Source: UBA6522 sp965204155
GTDB lineage: Bacteria > Pseudomonadota > Gammaproteobacteria > Steroidobacterales > Rariloculaceae
Direction: 5' to 3'
Assembly (NCBI GenBank): GCA_965204155.1
Contig: OZ241971.1
Coordinates: 434,001-498,000, forward strand
DNA length: 64,000 nucleotides
Of the stretch, positions 34,126 through 41,235 are shown piece after piece. Position numbers and translations under genes: made by a program. The notes under the pieces are model-generated. The model searched no databases. It had not been told where the DNA came from and saw only the letters and a program-made list of their open reading frames with translations. The first letter of the stretch is position 1; every line of letters begins with the position of its first letter.

Positions 34126-34202
34126 TGGGGTGGACGATGGGACTCGAACCCACGACGACCGGATCCACAATCCGGGGCTCTACCTGCTGAGCTACGCCCA
34201 CC
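34126..34202 (-). tRNA. tRNA-His (anticodon GTG)
   Basis: 77 bases including the extra 5' G(-1) that marks tRNA-His. The anticodon stem CCGGA/TCCGG encloses TTGTGGA (anticodon GUG). The acceptor GTGGGCG pairs with CGTCCAC (one G-U), and C73 is followed by CCA. Third gene of the cluster. Confidence 0.95.
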
Positions 34203-34280
34203 AACGTTGTCCAGACGCGATTCTAATCAATTTGTACGTGGCGCGCCCGGCAGGACTCGAACCTGCAACCCTCGGCTTAG

Positions 34281-34924
34281 CTTACCAACTACCGCTTTCG
34301 CGGCCCTGCATGTGCGGGTTTGTGGTCTGGACTATCTCTTCGCCGTCTCAGGCGCTGCACGTATAGTCTCTACGGAACCCTTCGATAGTCATCTGCAAAA
34401 TGCACGCGCTTTCTCTGACTATTCTTGGGCGTCTTTACCCTCAGGGACGCAGAGGAGCCAAATCTCGTCGGTTCAAGATAGTAGCAATTTTCGGTGTCCG
34501 GGCAGCAAATGCAATATACATCTACTTCACGCTTGTCGATTGACACTGTATGCGTTCCGTTTCTGTCCGCCCAGCACGTCGAGAACTTGACATCAATCGT
34601 GCCGAACCTACTCACGCTACGGTATTTGACTTGAACCCTGCGGAATTCACCATCCTTGTATGCGACTAGATCGAACGGGCAGTGTTCGGTTAGCGGCAGA
34701 AGAACAGCATATCCCTGCTCCAACAGGTCTACCTGAGCCTTCAAGACTCCCAGGTCTCCCTTACTCTTGGTGTGGTGATTAAATGGCATTGCCACATTCC
34801 AAACTATCGTACGGGCCAACCAAAGGTTTCCACGGGGTTGCCATCAGCGCTATCTGTTAAGGGTTCCCCGTTACGGTGCAGTCCACTGTATCGGTTCCGT
34901 TTCCCGATACAGGCTCCTCTCTCA
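34281..34924 (-). mobile_element. Group I self-splicing intron in the anticodon loop of tRNA-Arg(UCU)
   Basis: 644 bases inserted after anticodon position 34. The exon end CCTT can pair with intron GAGG (34919-34916), giving the required U-G pair at the 5' splice site (P1). The intron ends in G (34281). A P2 hairpin is clear (34903-34913 with 34886-34894). The P7 strands GACTAT (34368-34363) and ATAGTC (34335-34330) are exact complements in the familiar group I setting GAGACTATA...AGATAGTCC, with P8 between. It encodes a homing endonuclease ending at the edge of P7. Bacterial tRNA introns of this kind are known in tRNA-Leu, -fMet, -Ile and -Arg genes. Confidence 0.88.
34370..34789 (-). CDS. 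Intron-encoded PD-(D/E)XK homing endonuclease (I-Ssp6803I type)
   Basis: 139 residues from ATG 34789; a TTG at 34819 could extend it by ten. The N-terminal KSKGDLGVLKAQVDLLEQGY is the conserved helix of this family, followed by the nuclease core PFDLVAY (Asp40) and RRVQVKY (Gln53-x-Lys55, a Q variant of the D/ExK motif also seen in I-Ssp6803I). Such enzymes (PF11645-like) cut intron-less tRNA alleles so that the intron is copied in. The gene lies wholly inside the intron on the same strand, and its stop touches the P7 strand. Base composition is clearly lower in GC than the neighbouring genes, a sign of transfer. Confidence 0.86.
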   Translation of the reverse strand: MPFNHHTKSKGDLGVLKAQVDLLEQGYAVLLPLTEHCPFDLVAYKDGEFRRVQVKYRSVSRFGTIDVKFSTCWADRNGTHTVSIDKREVDVYCICCPDTENCYYLEPTRFGSSASLRVKTPKNSQRKRVHFADDYRRVP

Positions 34925-34999
34925 AAGGCCGATGCTCTATCCGGTTGAGCTACGGGCGCTATCGTATGTCGAAAAATCTCCTCTGAAAATCTTCGAAAA

Positions 35000-35076
35000 T
35001 GGTCGGGGCAGACGGATTTGAACCGCCGACCTCCTGCTCCCAAAGCAGATGCGCTACCAGACTGCGCCATGCCCCG
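35000..35076 (-). tRNA. tRNA-Pro (anticodon TGG)
   Basis: 77 bases with encoded CCA. On the minus strand the acceptor CGGGGCA pairs with TGCCCCG, and the anticodon loop TTTGGGA gives UGG. It is the promoter-proximal gene of the cluster, 40 bases upstream of the split tRNA-Arg. Confidence 0.95.
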
Positions 35077-35091
35077 CGCGGATGGCTCGCC

Positions 35092-35119
35092 ATCTTAATT
35101 GGCTGAGTCCCCGATTGCA
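35092..35119 (-). promoter_or_regulatory. Candidate promoter of the tRNA Pro-Arg-His-Lys cluster
   Basis: On the minus strand TGCAAT (35119-35114) and TAAGAT (35097-35092) are 16 bases apart, followed by a GC-rich discriminator typical of stable-RNA promoters, 15 bases before tRNA-Pro. Both boxes are imperfect. Confidence 0.35.
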
Positions 35120-35271
35120 CCCGAATCTGCTTCGAAAGCGACCGGCGGCAACCCGGCCTCGACATTGCAATGTCCCTTCGCTGCCACCCATCCCGGATGA
35201 GCCTGACCGCAAGCCTGCCAGAAGCGTAGCCGGACGCGCAGTACCTGGACCCGCTGTTTGCTGGAAATAGA

Positions 35272-35287
35272 ATGTTCACGAGAACAT
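35272..35287. promoter_or_regulatory. Candidate operator: perfect interrupted palindrome upstream of locus C
   Basis: ATGTTC (35272-35277) and GAACAT (35282-35287) are perfect inverted arms around ACGA, 54 bases before the start of the secreted protein gene at 35341, overlapping a possible CATAAT -10 box (35285-35290). The symmetry fits a dimeric regulator; which one is unknown. Confidence 0.4.
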
Positions 35288-35340
35288 AATCCGGTAGCCA
35301 GGAAGAAAAGCCGTTCAATCCGAATAACGGAGGGCAGGGA

Positions 35341-36192
35341 GTGAAAACGACGAGCCTTCATTCACGTCTTCTGCGATCCCCAACAGCGTACCGGGTACTT
35401 GCGGCGGTCGCGGTGCTGCTGTTACCCGCACCGTCTACAGCCCAGGATGAGTTTCCGCCCGGGCTGCCATCAGGGCCGGCGCCGGCGCCGGACCTCACCG
35501 GCCGCTATTCCCCGCTCACTTGCGCACCGAATGGCGCCAATTGTCCATTCATCGTGGCCGATCTGATACTCACCGCGGTCGGGCAGAAAATGTGGGACGG
35601 CTACGAGGAGGTCATCGGTCCGAAGTTCGACTGCGCCCAGGCCACACCGCCGTCGCTGTTCGCCGACCCCTACCGGTTCGCGATCCATCAACTCACCGAC
35701 CGGGTCATTTTCGAGTACGAGAAGGACGACATCATCCGCACCGTATGGCTCACGGGCTGGGGCCACCCCGAACCCGGTGCCTACGATGCCTCCTGGCAGG
35801 GCCATTCCATCGGCTGGTACGAGGATGACACCCTGGTGGTTGTCACCGACCGCTACCAGTACGATCCCCACGGGATCGAGGACTTCGGCGGCATTCCTTC
35901 CTCCACCCTCAAACGCGTCACCGAGCGATACCGCCGCGACGGCGACCGGCTGCATCTGCAGGCCCTGACGGAGGATCCGCTGATTCTGGAGGAACCCATC
36001 TACTTCGAATTCGAGTACCTGGCGGGACCGGAACCGCTGATTCTGCCCTATCGCTGCGAACTGGACCAGGCGCGTTTTCCGACCCGGTATGCGGATCCCG
36101 AGAAGGGCACTAACCTGGCCGACTTTGGCGGGCGGGACCCCGACCTGGTGCCTCTTGGCGTACGTGAACTGGAGCAGAGAGGCGAAGAATAA
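35341..36192 (+). CDS. Secreted protein of unknown function, large partner of a DUF6152-like pair (locus C)
   Basis: 283 residues from GTG 35341 behind GGAGGGCAGGGA. Signal region VLAAVAVLLLPAPSTAQDE. The mature protein has DLTGRYSPLTCAPNG near the start and the shared block QGHSIGWYEDDTLVVVTDRY, LKRVTERYRRDGDRLHLQAL and TEDPLILEEPIYFEF, parallel to the proteins at 7791 and 32407. Cysteines at about residues 60, 69 and 100 could form disulfides in the periplasm. It is followed after 20 bases by the small DUF6152-like gene, the same order as at locus A. Function unknown. Confidence 0.72.
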   Translation: MKTTSLHSRLLRSPTAYRVLAAVAVLLLPAPSTAQDEFPPGLPSGPAPAPDLTGRYSPLTCAPNGANCPFIVADLILTAVGQKMWDGYEEVIGPKFDCAQATPPSLFADPYRFAIHQLTDRVIFEYEKDDIIRTVWLTGWGHPEPGAYDASWQGHSIGWYEDDTLVVVTDRYQYDPHGIEDFGGIPSSTLKRVTERYRRDGDRLHLQALTEDPLILEEPIYFEFEYLAGPEPLILPYRCELDQARFPTRYADPEKGTNLADFGGRDPDLVPLGVRELEQRGEE

Positions 36193-36212
36193 GCGTCTTG
36201 AGGAACGATCGA

Positions 36213-36605
36213 ATGATGAGAAAGAGAAATTGCTTTCTGGTCCTGGCCTGCGCGGGCATGTTGCTTCCGGCGGTCGGATTCTCCCATCACGCCCAGGCAC
36301 CGTTCTTCGACCAGAGCCGGGAGGTAGAGATCGAAGGTGTGGTGACCCGTTTCGACTTTCGCAATCCCCATCCCGTGCTCTATGTGGATGTCACCGACGA
36401 AACCGGCGAAGTGGAAAGCTGGGAGATTCAGTTCGGCAATGCCACCGGTCTGCGGCGACGGGGCTGGCACCGAGACATCATTCAGCCCGGCGAGCGGGTC
36501 ACGGCCCGCGGGCATCCGTCGTGGAATCCGGGAACGCACGGCATGCAGGGCGCTCGGGTGCGGAAGGAGAACGGCAGCGTTCTCGGCGCGCCCATTGACG
36601 ACTGA
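36213..36605 (+). CDS. DUF6152-like secreted protein (locus C)
   Basis: 130 residues from ATG 36213, with GAGGAA 7 bases upstream (a TTG at 36198 would place the ribosome site inside the gene). After the signal (CFLVLACAGMLLPAVGFS) the mature chain begins HHAQAPFFDQSREVEIEGVV and has RFDFRNPHPVLYVDV, matching the DUF6152 pattern with an N-terminal His-His. It follows the large partner closely and ends 14 bases before folD, so it may share a transcript with housekeeping genes downstream. Confidence 0.72.
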   Translation: MMRKRNCFLVLACAGMLLPAVGFSHHAQAPFFDQSREVEIEGVVTRFDFRNPHPVLYVDVTDETGEVESWEIQFGNATGLRRRGWHRDIIQPGERVTARGHPSWNPGTHGMQGARVRKENGSVLGAPIDD

Positions 36606-36619
36606 GCCAGGAACCAGCC

Positions 36620-37477
36620 GTGCCCGCAACCGTCATCGATGGCAAGGCCATCGCCCAGCAGATTCATCGCGAGGTCGCCCAAAGAATACGCACCCGTATT
36701 GCCCGGGGCTTGCGGGCGCCCGGCCTTGCGACGGTGCTGGTCGGCGAGGACAGCGCCTCGCGGATTTACGTACGCAACAAGCGCCGGGCCTGTGACGCCG
36801 TGGGGATCGTGTCGTTCGACCACGATCTCGGTGCAGACACCAGCCAGGCCGCGCTGCTGGGCTTGATCGATGAACTGAATGCAGCCGAAGAGGTGGACGG
36901 GATCCTCGTGCAGTTACCGCTGCCGAAGCATGTCGACGAAACGGTGGTGATCGAACAGATCGACTACACCAAGGACGTGGACGGCTTCCACCCCTACACC
37001 GTGGGGCGGCTGAGTCAGCGGATCCCGATCCTGCGGCCCTGCACACCCCAGGGAATCATGGTGCTGCTGGAGCGCTCCGGCGTGAAGCTGTTGGGGCAGA
37101 ACGTGGTCATCGTGGGCGCTTCCAATCACGTCGGGCGACCTTTGGCGCTGGAGATGTTGCTGGCAGGGGCGACCACCACCGTATGCCATCGCTTCACCAC
37201 GAACCTGGAGGCACACGTACGCTCGGCCGATGTGCTCTGCGTCGCCGTCGGCAAGGCGAAGCTCATCCCGGGTGGCTGGATCAAGCGCGGCGCCACCGTG
37301 GTCGATATCGGGATCAGCCGGCTGGCCGATGGGCGCCTGTCCGGGGACGTGGAATTCGAGACCGCCAGCGAGCGTGCCGGGATGATCACCCCGGTGCCGG
37401 GTGGCGTCGGCCCGATGACGGTGGCAACCCTGCTGAGCAATACCGTGTACGCCGCGGAATTGCGCTCCGACGCCTGA
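36620..37477 (+). CDS. folD: Bifunctional methylenetetrahydrofolate dehydrogenase / methenyl-THF cyclohydrolase
   Basis: 285 residues, normal length; GTG start at 36620. Signatures: SRIYVRNKRRACDAVGI with the catalytic Lys, LVQLPLPKHVD, DYTKDVDGFHPYTVGRLSQ (residues about 115-135), VVIVGASNHVGRPLALEML (NADP site) and the closing PVPGGVGPMTVATLLSNT. It makes 10-formyl-THF and NADPH for purine and formyl-Met synthesis in the cytoplasm. Confidence 0.97.
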   Translation: MPATVIDGKAIAQQIHREVAQRIRTRIARGLRAPGLATVLVGEDSASRIYVRNKRRACDAVGIVSFDHDLGADTSQAALLGLIDELNAAEEVDGILVQLPLPKHVDETVVIEQIDYTKDVDGFHPYTVGRLSQRIPILRPCTPQGIMVLLERSGVKLLGQNVVIVGASNHVGRPLALEMLLAGATTTVCHRFTTNLEAHVRSADVLCVAVGKAKLIPGGWIKRGATVVDIGISRLADGRLSGDVEFETASERAGMITPVPGGVGPMTVATLLSNTVYAAELRSDA

Positions 37478-37622
37478 GCGTGATGCGCTGTTGGCGCTCC
37501 CGGAGGTAGCGGTACCGCCGTGGACCCCCGCGCTGGAACCGGGGCACGCTCGCCACTGCGCGCATCGGTTATCATTTGCGCCCTGAGAATTCGACGCTAA
37601 CCAGATTATCGAAGGTGCGGTC

Positions 37623-38201
37623 ATGAGATTACTTGCATTGTTGTTCGGCGCCGCGCTGACCGCGGGTCTCGCAAACGCACAGGAGGAGGAAATCGTCTCC
37701 ACCGACCCCAGGGTCAATGTCGTGACCAGCGCCGGCAGCTTCGTGATCGAACTCGATGTGGACCGGGCACCGCTCACGGTGGAGAACTTCCTGGCCTACG
37801 CCCGTGAAGGCCACTACGACGGCACCGTTTTTCACCGGGTAATCCAGGGCTTCGTGGCGCAGGCGGGTGGCTATACGGGCGACTTCCAGCTCAAGCCGGC
37901 AGAGAGGATGGTCGTCAACGAGGCCGGCAACGGCCTCAGCAATCTCCGCGGCACGGTCGGCCTGGCGCGAACTTCCGATCCCCATTCCGGCAATGCTCAG
38001 TTCTACATCAACCTGGTGGACAACCTGGACCTCAATCCGAGGCCGACCCGCTGGGGCTACGCAGTATTCGCCACGGTGGTCGAGGGCATGGAAGTCGTCG
38101 ACGAAATCGGCCACGTTCCCACCGGCGCCAATGCAACGTTCGAGCGCAACGTACCGGTGCAGAACATCGTCATCGAACGCGTCGAGGTGATCGGCGAATA
38201 A
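37623..38201 (+). CDS. ppiA: Periplasmic cyclophilin-type peptidyl-prolyl isomerase
   Basis: 192 residues with a clear signal peptide (LLALLFGAALTAGLANAQE). The cyclophilin core is complete: HYDGTVFHRVIQGFVAQAGG (catalytic FHR), GLARTSDPHSGNAQFYINLVDN and a late WGYAVFATVVEGMEVVDEI. It speeds Xaa-Pro isomerisation in exported proteins. ATG at 37623. It lies between folD and lpxH on the same strand. PpiA is the best match by location in the periplasm; the assignment to that orthologue rather than another cyclophilin is likely, not certain. Confidence 0.88.
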   Translation: MRLLALLFGAALTAGLANAQEEEIVSTDPRVNVVTSAGSFVIELDVDRAPLTVENFLAYAREGHYDGTVFHRVIQGFVAQAGGYTGDFQLKPAERMVVNEAGNGLSNLRGTVGLARTSDPHSGNAQFYINLVDNLDLNPRPTRWGYAVFATVVEGMEVVDEIGHVPTGANATFERNVPVQNIVIERVEVIGE

Positions 38202-38243
38202 CCCGCGCCGCGGCGCCGGGGAGCGCGGTCACCGGAATCCCGG

Positions 38244-38966
38244 ATGAACACCCTTTTCATTTCCGATCTGCACCTCGACGCGGAACGGCCCGACGGCATT
38301 GACCTGTTTGTTCGCTTCATCGAGCAGGAAACGCCCACGACAGAAGCCCTGTACATCCTCGGCGACCTGTTCGAAGCGTGGATCGGCGACGACGTAACGG
38401 ACGCAGAGTTCAAGCCTGTCATCGGAGCTCTGGCCGACCTGAAACGCCGCGGCGTACCGTGCTTCTTCATGCACGGCAACCGGGACTTTCTGATCGGCAA
38501 ACGATTCGCTACGGCCACCGGCTGCCGTCTGCTGGACGACTACGAAGTCATCGAAGTCGCCGGCGATCGGGTGCTGCTCACCCACGGCGACCTGCTGTGC
38601 ACCGACGACAAGCCCTACATGGCGTTACGCGCCGTGGTCAGGGAGCCTGCGTGGCAGCGCGACTTCCTGGCGAAACCAATCGAAGAACGGCGAACATTCG
38701 CCAACGACCTTCGCGACAAGAGCCGCGCGGCCGTGGCCGAGAAACCACCCGAGATCATGGACGTCAACCAGCAGACGGTCGAGTCCGTGATGCGCGATCA
38801 CGGCGTCGATCTGCTTCTCCACGGCCACACCCACCGACCCGGCATTCACCGGTTCACCCTCGACGGATCGAAGGCGACGCGAATCGTACTCGGCGCCTGG
38901 TACGAACAGGGCAGCGCCGTCCGCTGGAACCCCGATGGCTTTCGCCTGGAAACCCTGACGCTATAG
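38244..38966 (+). CDS. lpxH: UDP-2,3-diacylglucosamine diphosphatase
   Basis: 240 residues. Metallophosphoesterase motifs in order: FISDLHLDAERP, YILGDLFEAWIGDD, MHGNRDFLIGKRF, LTHGDLLCTDD and LLLHGHTHRPGIH. It hydrolyses UDP-2,3-diacylglucosamine to lipid X, the fourth step of lipid A synthesis, at the inner membrane surface. It follows the cyclophilin gene after 42 bases, an association common in gammaproteobacteria (ppiB-lpxH). The nested inverted-repeat element begins 28 bases after its stop. Confidence 0.95.
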   Translation: MNTLFISDLHLDAERPDGIDLFVRFIEQETPTTEALYILGDLFEAWIGDDVTDAEFKPVIGALADLKRRGVPCFFMHGNRDFLIGKRFATATGCRLLDDYEVIEVAGDRVLLTHGDLLCTDDKPYMALRAVVREPAWQRDFLAKPIEERRTFANDLRDKSRAAVAEKPPEIMDVNQQTVESVMRDHGVDLLLHGHTHRPGIHRFTLDGSKATRIVLGAWYEQGSAVRWNPDGFRLETLTL

Positions 38967-38993
38967 AACTCCGGCGCCTCTGCCGCGGCGGGG

Positions 38994-39147
38994 GTGACGA
39001 GGGCGTGCGCGGACAGCCCTTGTGCGCGTCGTCGGCGACGAGCGGGCCAGGGATGGCCATAAGCGAGGAGCCGTCGATGCTCCCCCCGCCAGGGATGGCG
39101 GGGGGGAGCTTAAGCGCACAAGGGCTGTCCGCGCACGCCCTCGTCAC
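38994..39147. repeat. Nested inverted-repeat element, copy 1 (34-bp perfect arms)
   Basis: Bases 38994-39027 are perfectly complementary to 39114-39147 (34 of 34). The 86-base interior carries two smaller hairpins with the same GGGA loop: GGCCA/TGGCC at 39045-39058 and a longer one at 39079-39109 (GCCAGGGATGGC core). It fills the gap between convergent lpxH and purF. A second element with the same architecture and spacing but different arm sequence lies at 58021-58175. A bidirectional terminator or RNA-stabilising structure is the simplest reading. Confidence 0.9.
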
Positions 39148-39169
39148 GGAGGTCTGGGGAAGAGACAGC

Positions 39170-40711
39170 CTACAGCCCGCTGGCCACCTGCATGGCATCG
39201 CCGTCGGCGCCGTACCCACCCTCGTCCCGCAGCACACGGGCGTCGCGCTTGGCCCTCGCCCTGTCGGACCTCACGACCTGCAGGTGCTCCAGGTAGTCCC
39301 GGCTGACATCGCCGGTGACGTATTCCCCCGAAAAACACGAGGTATCGAAGGCATCGTTGTCGGCGTCCTCGTGTTCCACGGCCAGTTCCAGGTCCTTCAG
39401 ATCCTGGTAGACCAGCCAGTCGGCGCCGATGATCTCCTGGACCTCATCGATCGTACGGCCAAACGCTACCAGTTCATTCGATGCCGGCATGTCGATGCCG
39501 TAGACGTTGGGATGGCGCACCGGCGGCGCGGCGGACGCAAAGTACACATTCGTCGCGCCGGCTTCCCGGGCCAGTTCGATGATCTGCTGGGATGTCGTGC
39601 CGCGCACGATCGAGTCATCCACCAACAGTACGTTCTTGCCCCTGAATTCAAGGTCGATGGCGTTGAGCTTGCGGCGCACCGAGGCCCGCCGCTCCGCCGC
39701 ACCGGGCATTATAAAGGTCCGGCCGATATAGCGGTTCTTGATGAAGCCTTCGCGGTACTTGACCCCCAGCTCGTGGGCCACCTGGACCGCCGCCGTGCGT
39801 GACGTATCGGGTACCGGGATGACCACGTCGATACCGTGCTCCGGACGCAACCTTAGAATCTTGGCTGCCAGCTTCTCGCCCATCCTCAGACGTGCCTTGT
39901 AGACCGACAGCCTGTCGATGATCGAATCAGGTCGGGCAAAGTACACGAACTCGAAAATGCAGGGCGTATAGGGTTTGTCGCCCGTGTATTCACGGCTGTG
40001 GACACGGCCGGTCTTGTCGATATAGACGGCTTCACCCGGAAGAATGTCGCGGTCAACGTCGAACCCCAGCGCATCCAGGGCGACGCTCTCGGACGCCACC
40101 ATCCGCTCCATGCCGGTGAATGTGCGGCGCGTGCCCAGCACCAGCGGGCGAATGCCGTTGGGGTCGCGGAATGCCACGATGCCGTAGTTGATGATCATCG
40201 CCACCACCGCGTACGCGCCCGAGCAACGCCGGTGGACAGCTTCCACGGCACCCAGAATCGCCTCCGGCGTCAACTCGTCCGAGGCCTGCCGACCCAGTTC
40301 ATGGGCGAATACGTTCAGCAGGACTTCGGTATCCGAACGGGTATTCAAATGCCGCCGGTCATGGCTGACGACGAGCCGCTTCAGTTCGTCCGCATTGACC
40401 AGATTGCCGTTATGCGCCAGGGCGATACCGAACGGAGAGTTGACGTAAAACGGCTGTGCCTCCGCCATGCTCGCCGATCCCGCCGTGGGATAGCGGACGT
40501 GCCCGATGCCGATGTTGCCGGTCAGCCGCATCATGTGGTGCTGCTGGAAGACATCGCGGACCAGGCCGTTGTTCTTGCGCAGGCGCAGCTGACCGTTTTC
40601 CTCGGTCATGATGCCCGCGGCATCCTGTCCCCGATGCTGGAGGATGGTCAGGGAGTCGTAAATCGCCTGGTTGACCGGCCCGTGACTGACGATTCCAACG
40701 ATTCCGCACAT
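39170..40711 (-). CDS. purF: Amidophosphoribosyltransferase
   Basis: 513 residues from ATG 40711. The N-terminal class II glutamine amidotransferase starts MCGIVGIVSHGPVNQA with the nucleophilic Cys2 (Cys1 after Met removal), followed by LQHRGQDAAGIMT and a LAHNGNLVNADEL segment. The phosphoribosyltransferase domain has NVLLVDDSIVRGTTSQQII near residue 365. It carries out the first committed step of purine synthesis. Six bases downstream of cvpA on the same strand. Confidence 0.97.
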   Translation of the reverse strand: MCGIVGIVSHGPVNQAIYDSLTILQHRGQDAAGIMTEENGQLRLRKNNGLVRDVFQQHHMMRLTGNIGIGHVRYPTAGSASMAEAQPFYVNSPFGIALAHNGNLVNADELKRLVVSHDRRHLNTRSDTEVLLNVFAHELGRQASDELTPEAILGAVEAVHRRCSGAYAVVAMIINYGIVAFRDPNGIRPLVLGTRRTFTGMERMVASESVALDALGFDVDRDILPGEAVYIDKTGRVHSREYTGDKPYTPCIFEFVYFARPDSIIDRLSVYKARLRMGEKLAAKILRLRPEHGIDVVIPVPDTSRTAAVQVAHELGVKYREGFIKNRYIGRTFIMPGAAERRASVRRKLNAIDLEFRGKNVLLVDDSIVRGTTSQQIIELAREAGATNVYFASAAPPVRHPNVYGIDMPASNELVAFGRTIDEVQEIIGADWLVYQDLKDLELAVEHEDADNDAFDTSCFSGEYVTGDVSRDYLEHLQVVRSDRARAKRDARVLRDEGGYGADGDAMQVASGL

Positions 40712-40716
40712 ATCGG

Positions 40717-41214
40717 CTAGATCAGTTCCTGTTCCTGCAGGTAAAGGCCGCCCACCGCAGCGTAATGCCGGATGCCGTCGGCGATGCGGTCGCCGTAGGG
40801 ACTGAGCCGGGCCTCCCGCCACCATGGATCCTGGTCGAGCCCGGCCATTTCAAGAATCAGCACCGCCAACCCCAGAACAAGGGCGCCGCGCCCCAATCCG
40901 AACAGCGACCCGAGGACGCGGTCCGTTCCGCTCAGGCCCGAGTGCCTGATCAGCGATCCGACCATCTGCCCGGCAACCCCCCCGGCCACCAGTACGATCA
41001 CGAATACAATCGCCCGGCCCGCCCAGACCTTGAGTTCCGGTGCGGCGGCCCAGTCACCCAGGAACCAGGTAACCACCCAGGAGAAATTCCACGCTATCCA
41101 GATTGCGGCGATCCAGGTGACCAGGGACAATGTTTCCCTGGCAAACCCCCGCATGGCGCCGAATGCGGCAGAGGCAAAACAACCTGTAACGATCACCAGA
41201 TCCACCCAGGACAT
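40717..41214 (-). CDS. cvpA: CvpA-family membrane protein
   Basis: 165 residues with four hydrophobic helices. The N-terminus SWVDLVIVTGCFASAAFGAMRGFARE and the middle SGLSGTDRVLGSLFGLGRGALVLGLAVLI are the two conserved CvpA blocks. Known for colicin V production effects and envelope stress resistance; the molecular role is unclear. The dedD-cvpA-purF order is conserved in gammaproteobacteria. Confidence 0.93.
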   Translation of the reverse strand: MSWVDLVIVTGCFASAAFGAMRGFARETLSLVTWIAAIWIAWNFSWVVTWFLGDWAAAPELKVWAGRAIVFVIVLVAGGVAGQMVGSLIRHSGLSGTDRVLGSLFGLGRGALVLGLAVLILEMAGLDQDPWWREARLSPYGDRIADGIRHYAAVGGLYLQEQELI

Positions 41215-41235
41215 CTAGCCTGAACTCCCCTCCGA

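Larger units (their letters stand above)
34239..34959 (-). tRNA. tRNA-Arg (anticodon TCT), split by a group I intron
   Basis: The 5' exon is 34959-34925 (35 bases: acceptor GCGCCCG, D-arm GCTC/GAGC, anticodon 5' stem TCGGC, then CTT). The 3' exon is 34280-34239 (42 bases: CTAA, anticodon 3' stem GCCGA, T-arm GCAGG/CCTGC around TTCGAGT, acceptor CGGGCGC, G, CCA). Joined, they make a perfect 77-base tRNA with anticodon loop CTTCTAA, i.e. UCU for Arg AGA codons. Both halves keep full pairing across the 644-base insertion, so this is an interrupted gene, not a remnant. Splice sites are inferred from the tRNA fold and group I rules. Confidence 0.9.

Noticed and set aside
34239..34280. Apparent truncated tRNA or tRNA pseudogene next to tRNA-His
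   Set aside because: The missing 5' half was found 644 bases upstream on the same strand and completes every stem, so it is the 3' exon of a split gene.
35272..35287. LexA/SOS box
   Set aside because: The half-sites are in the opposite order to the GAAC-N4-GTTC type and do not fit the CTGT-N8-ACAG gammaproteobacterial type.
38994..39147. Insertion sequence or MITE with 34-bp terminal inverted repeats
   Set aside because: No flanking target duplication is visible, and the second element with the same interior has unrelated arms. True transposon ends would share arm sequence.
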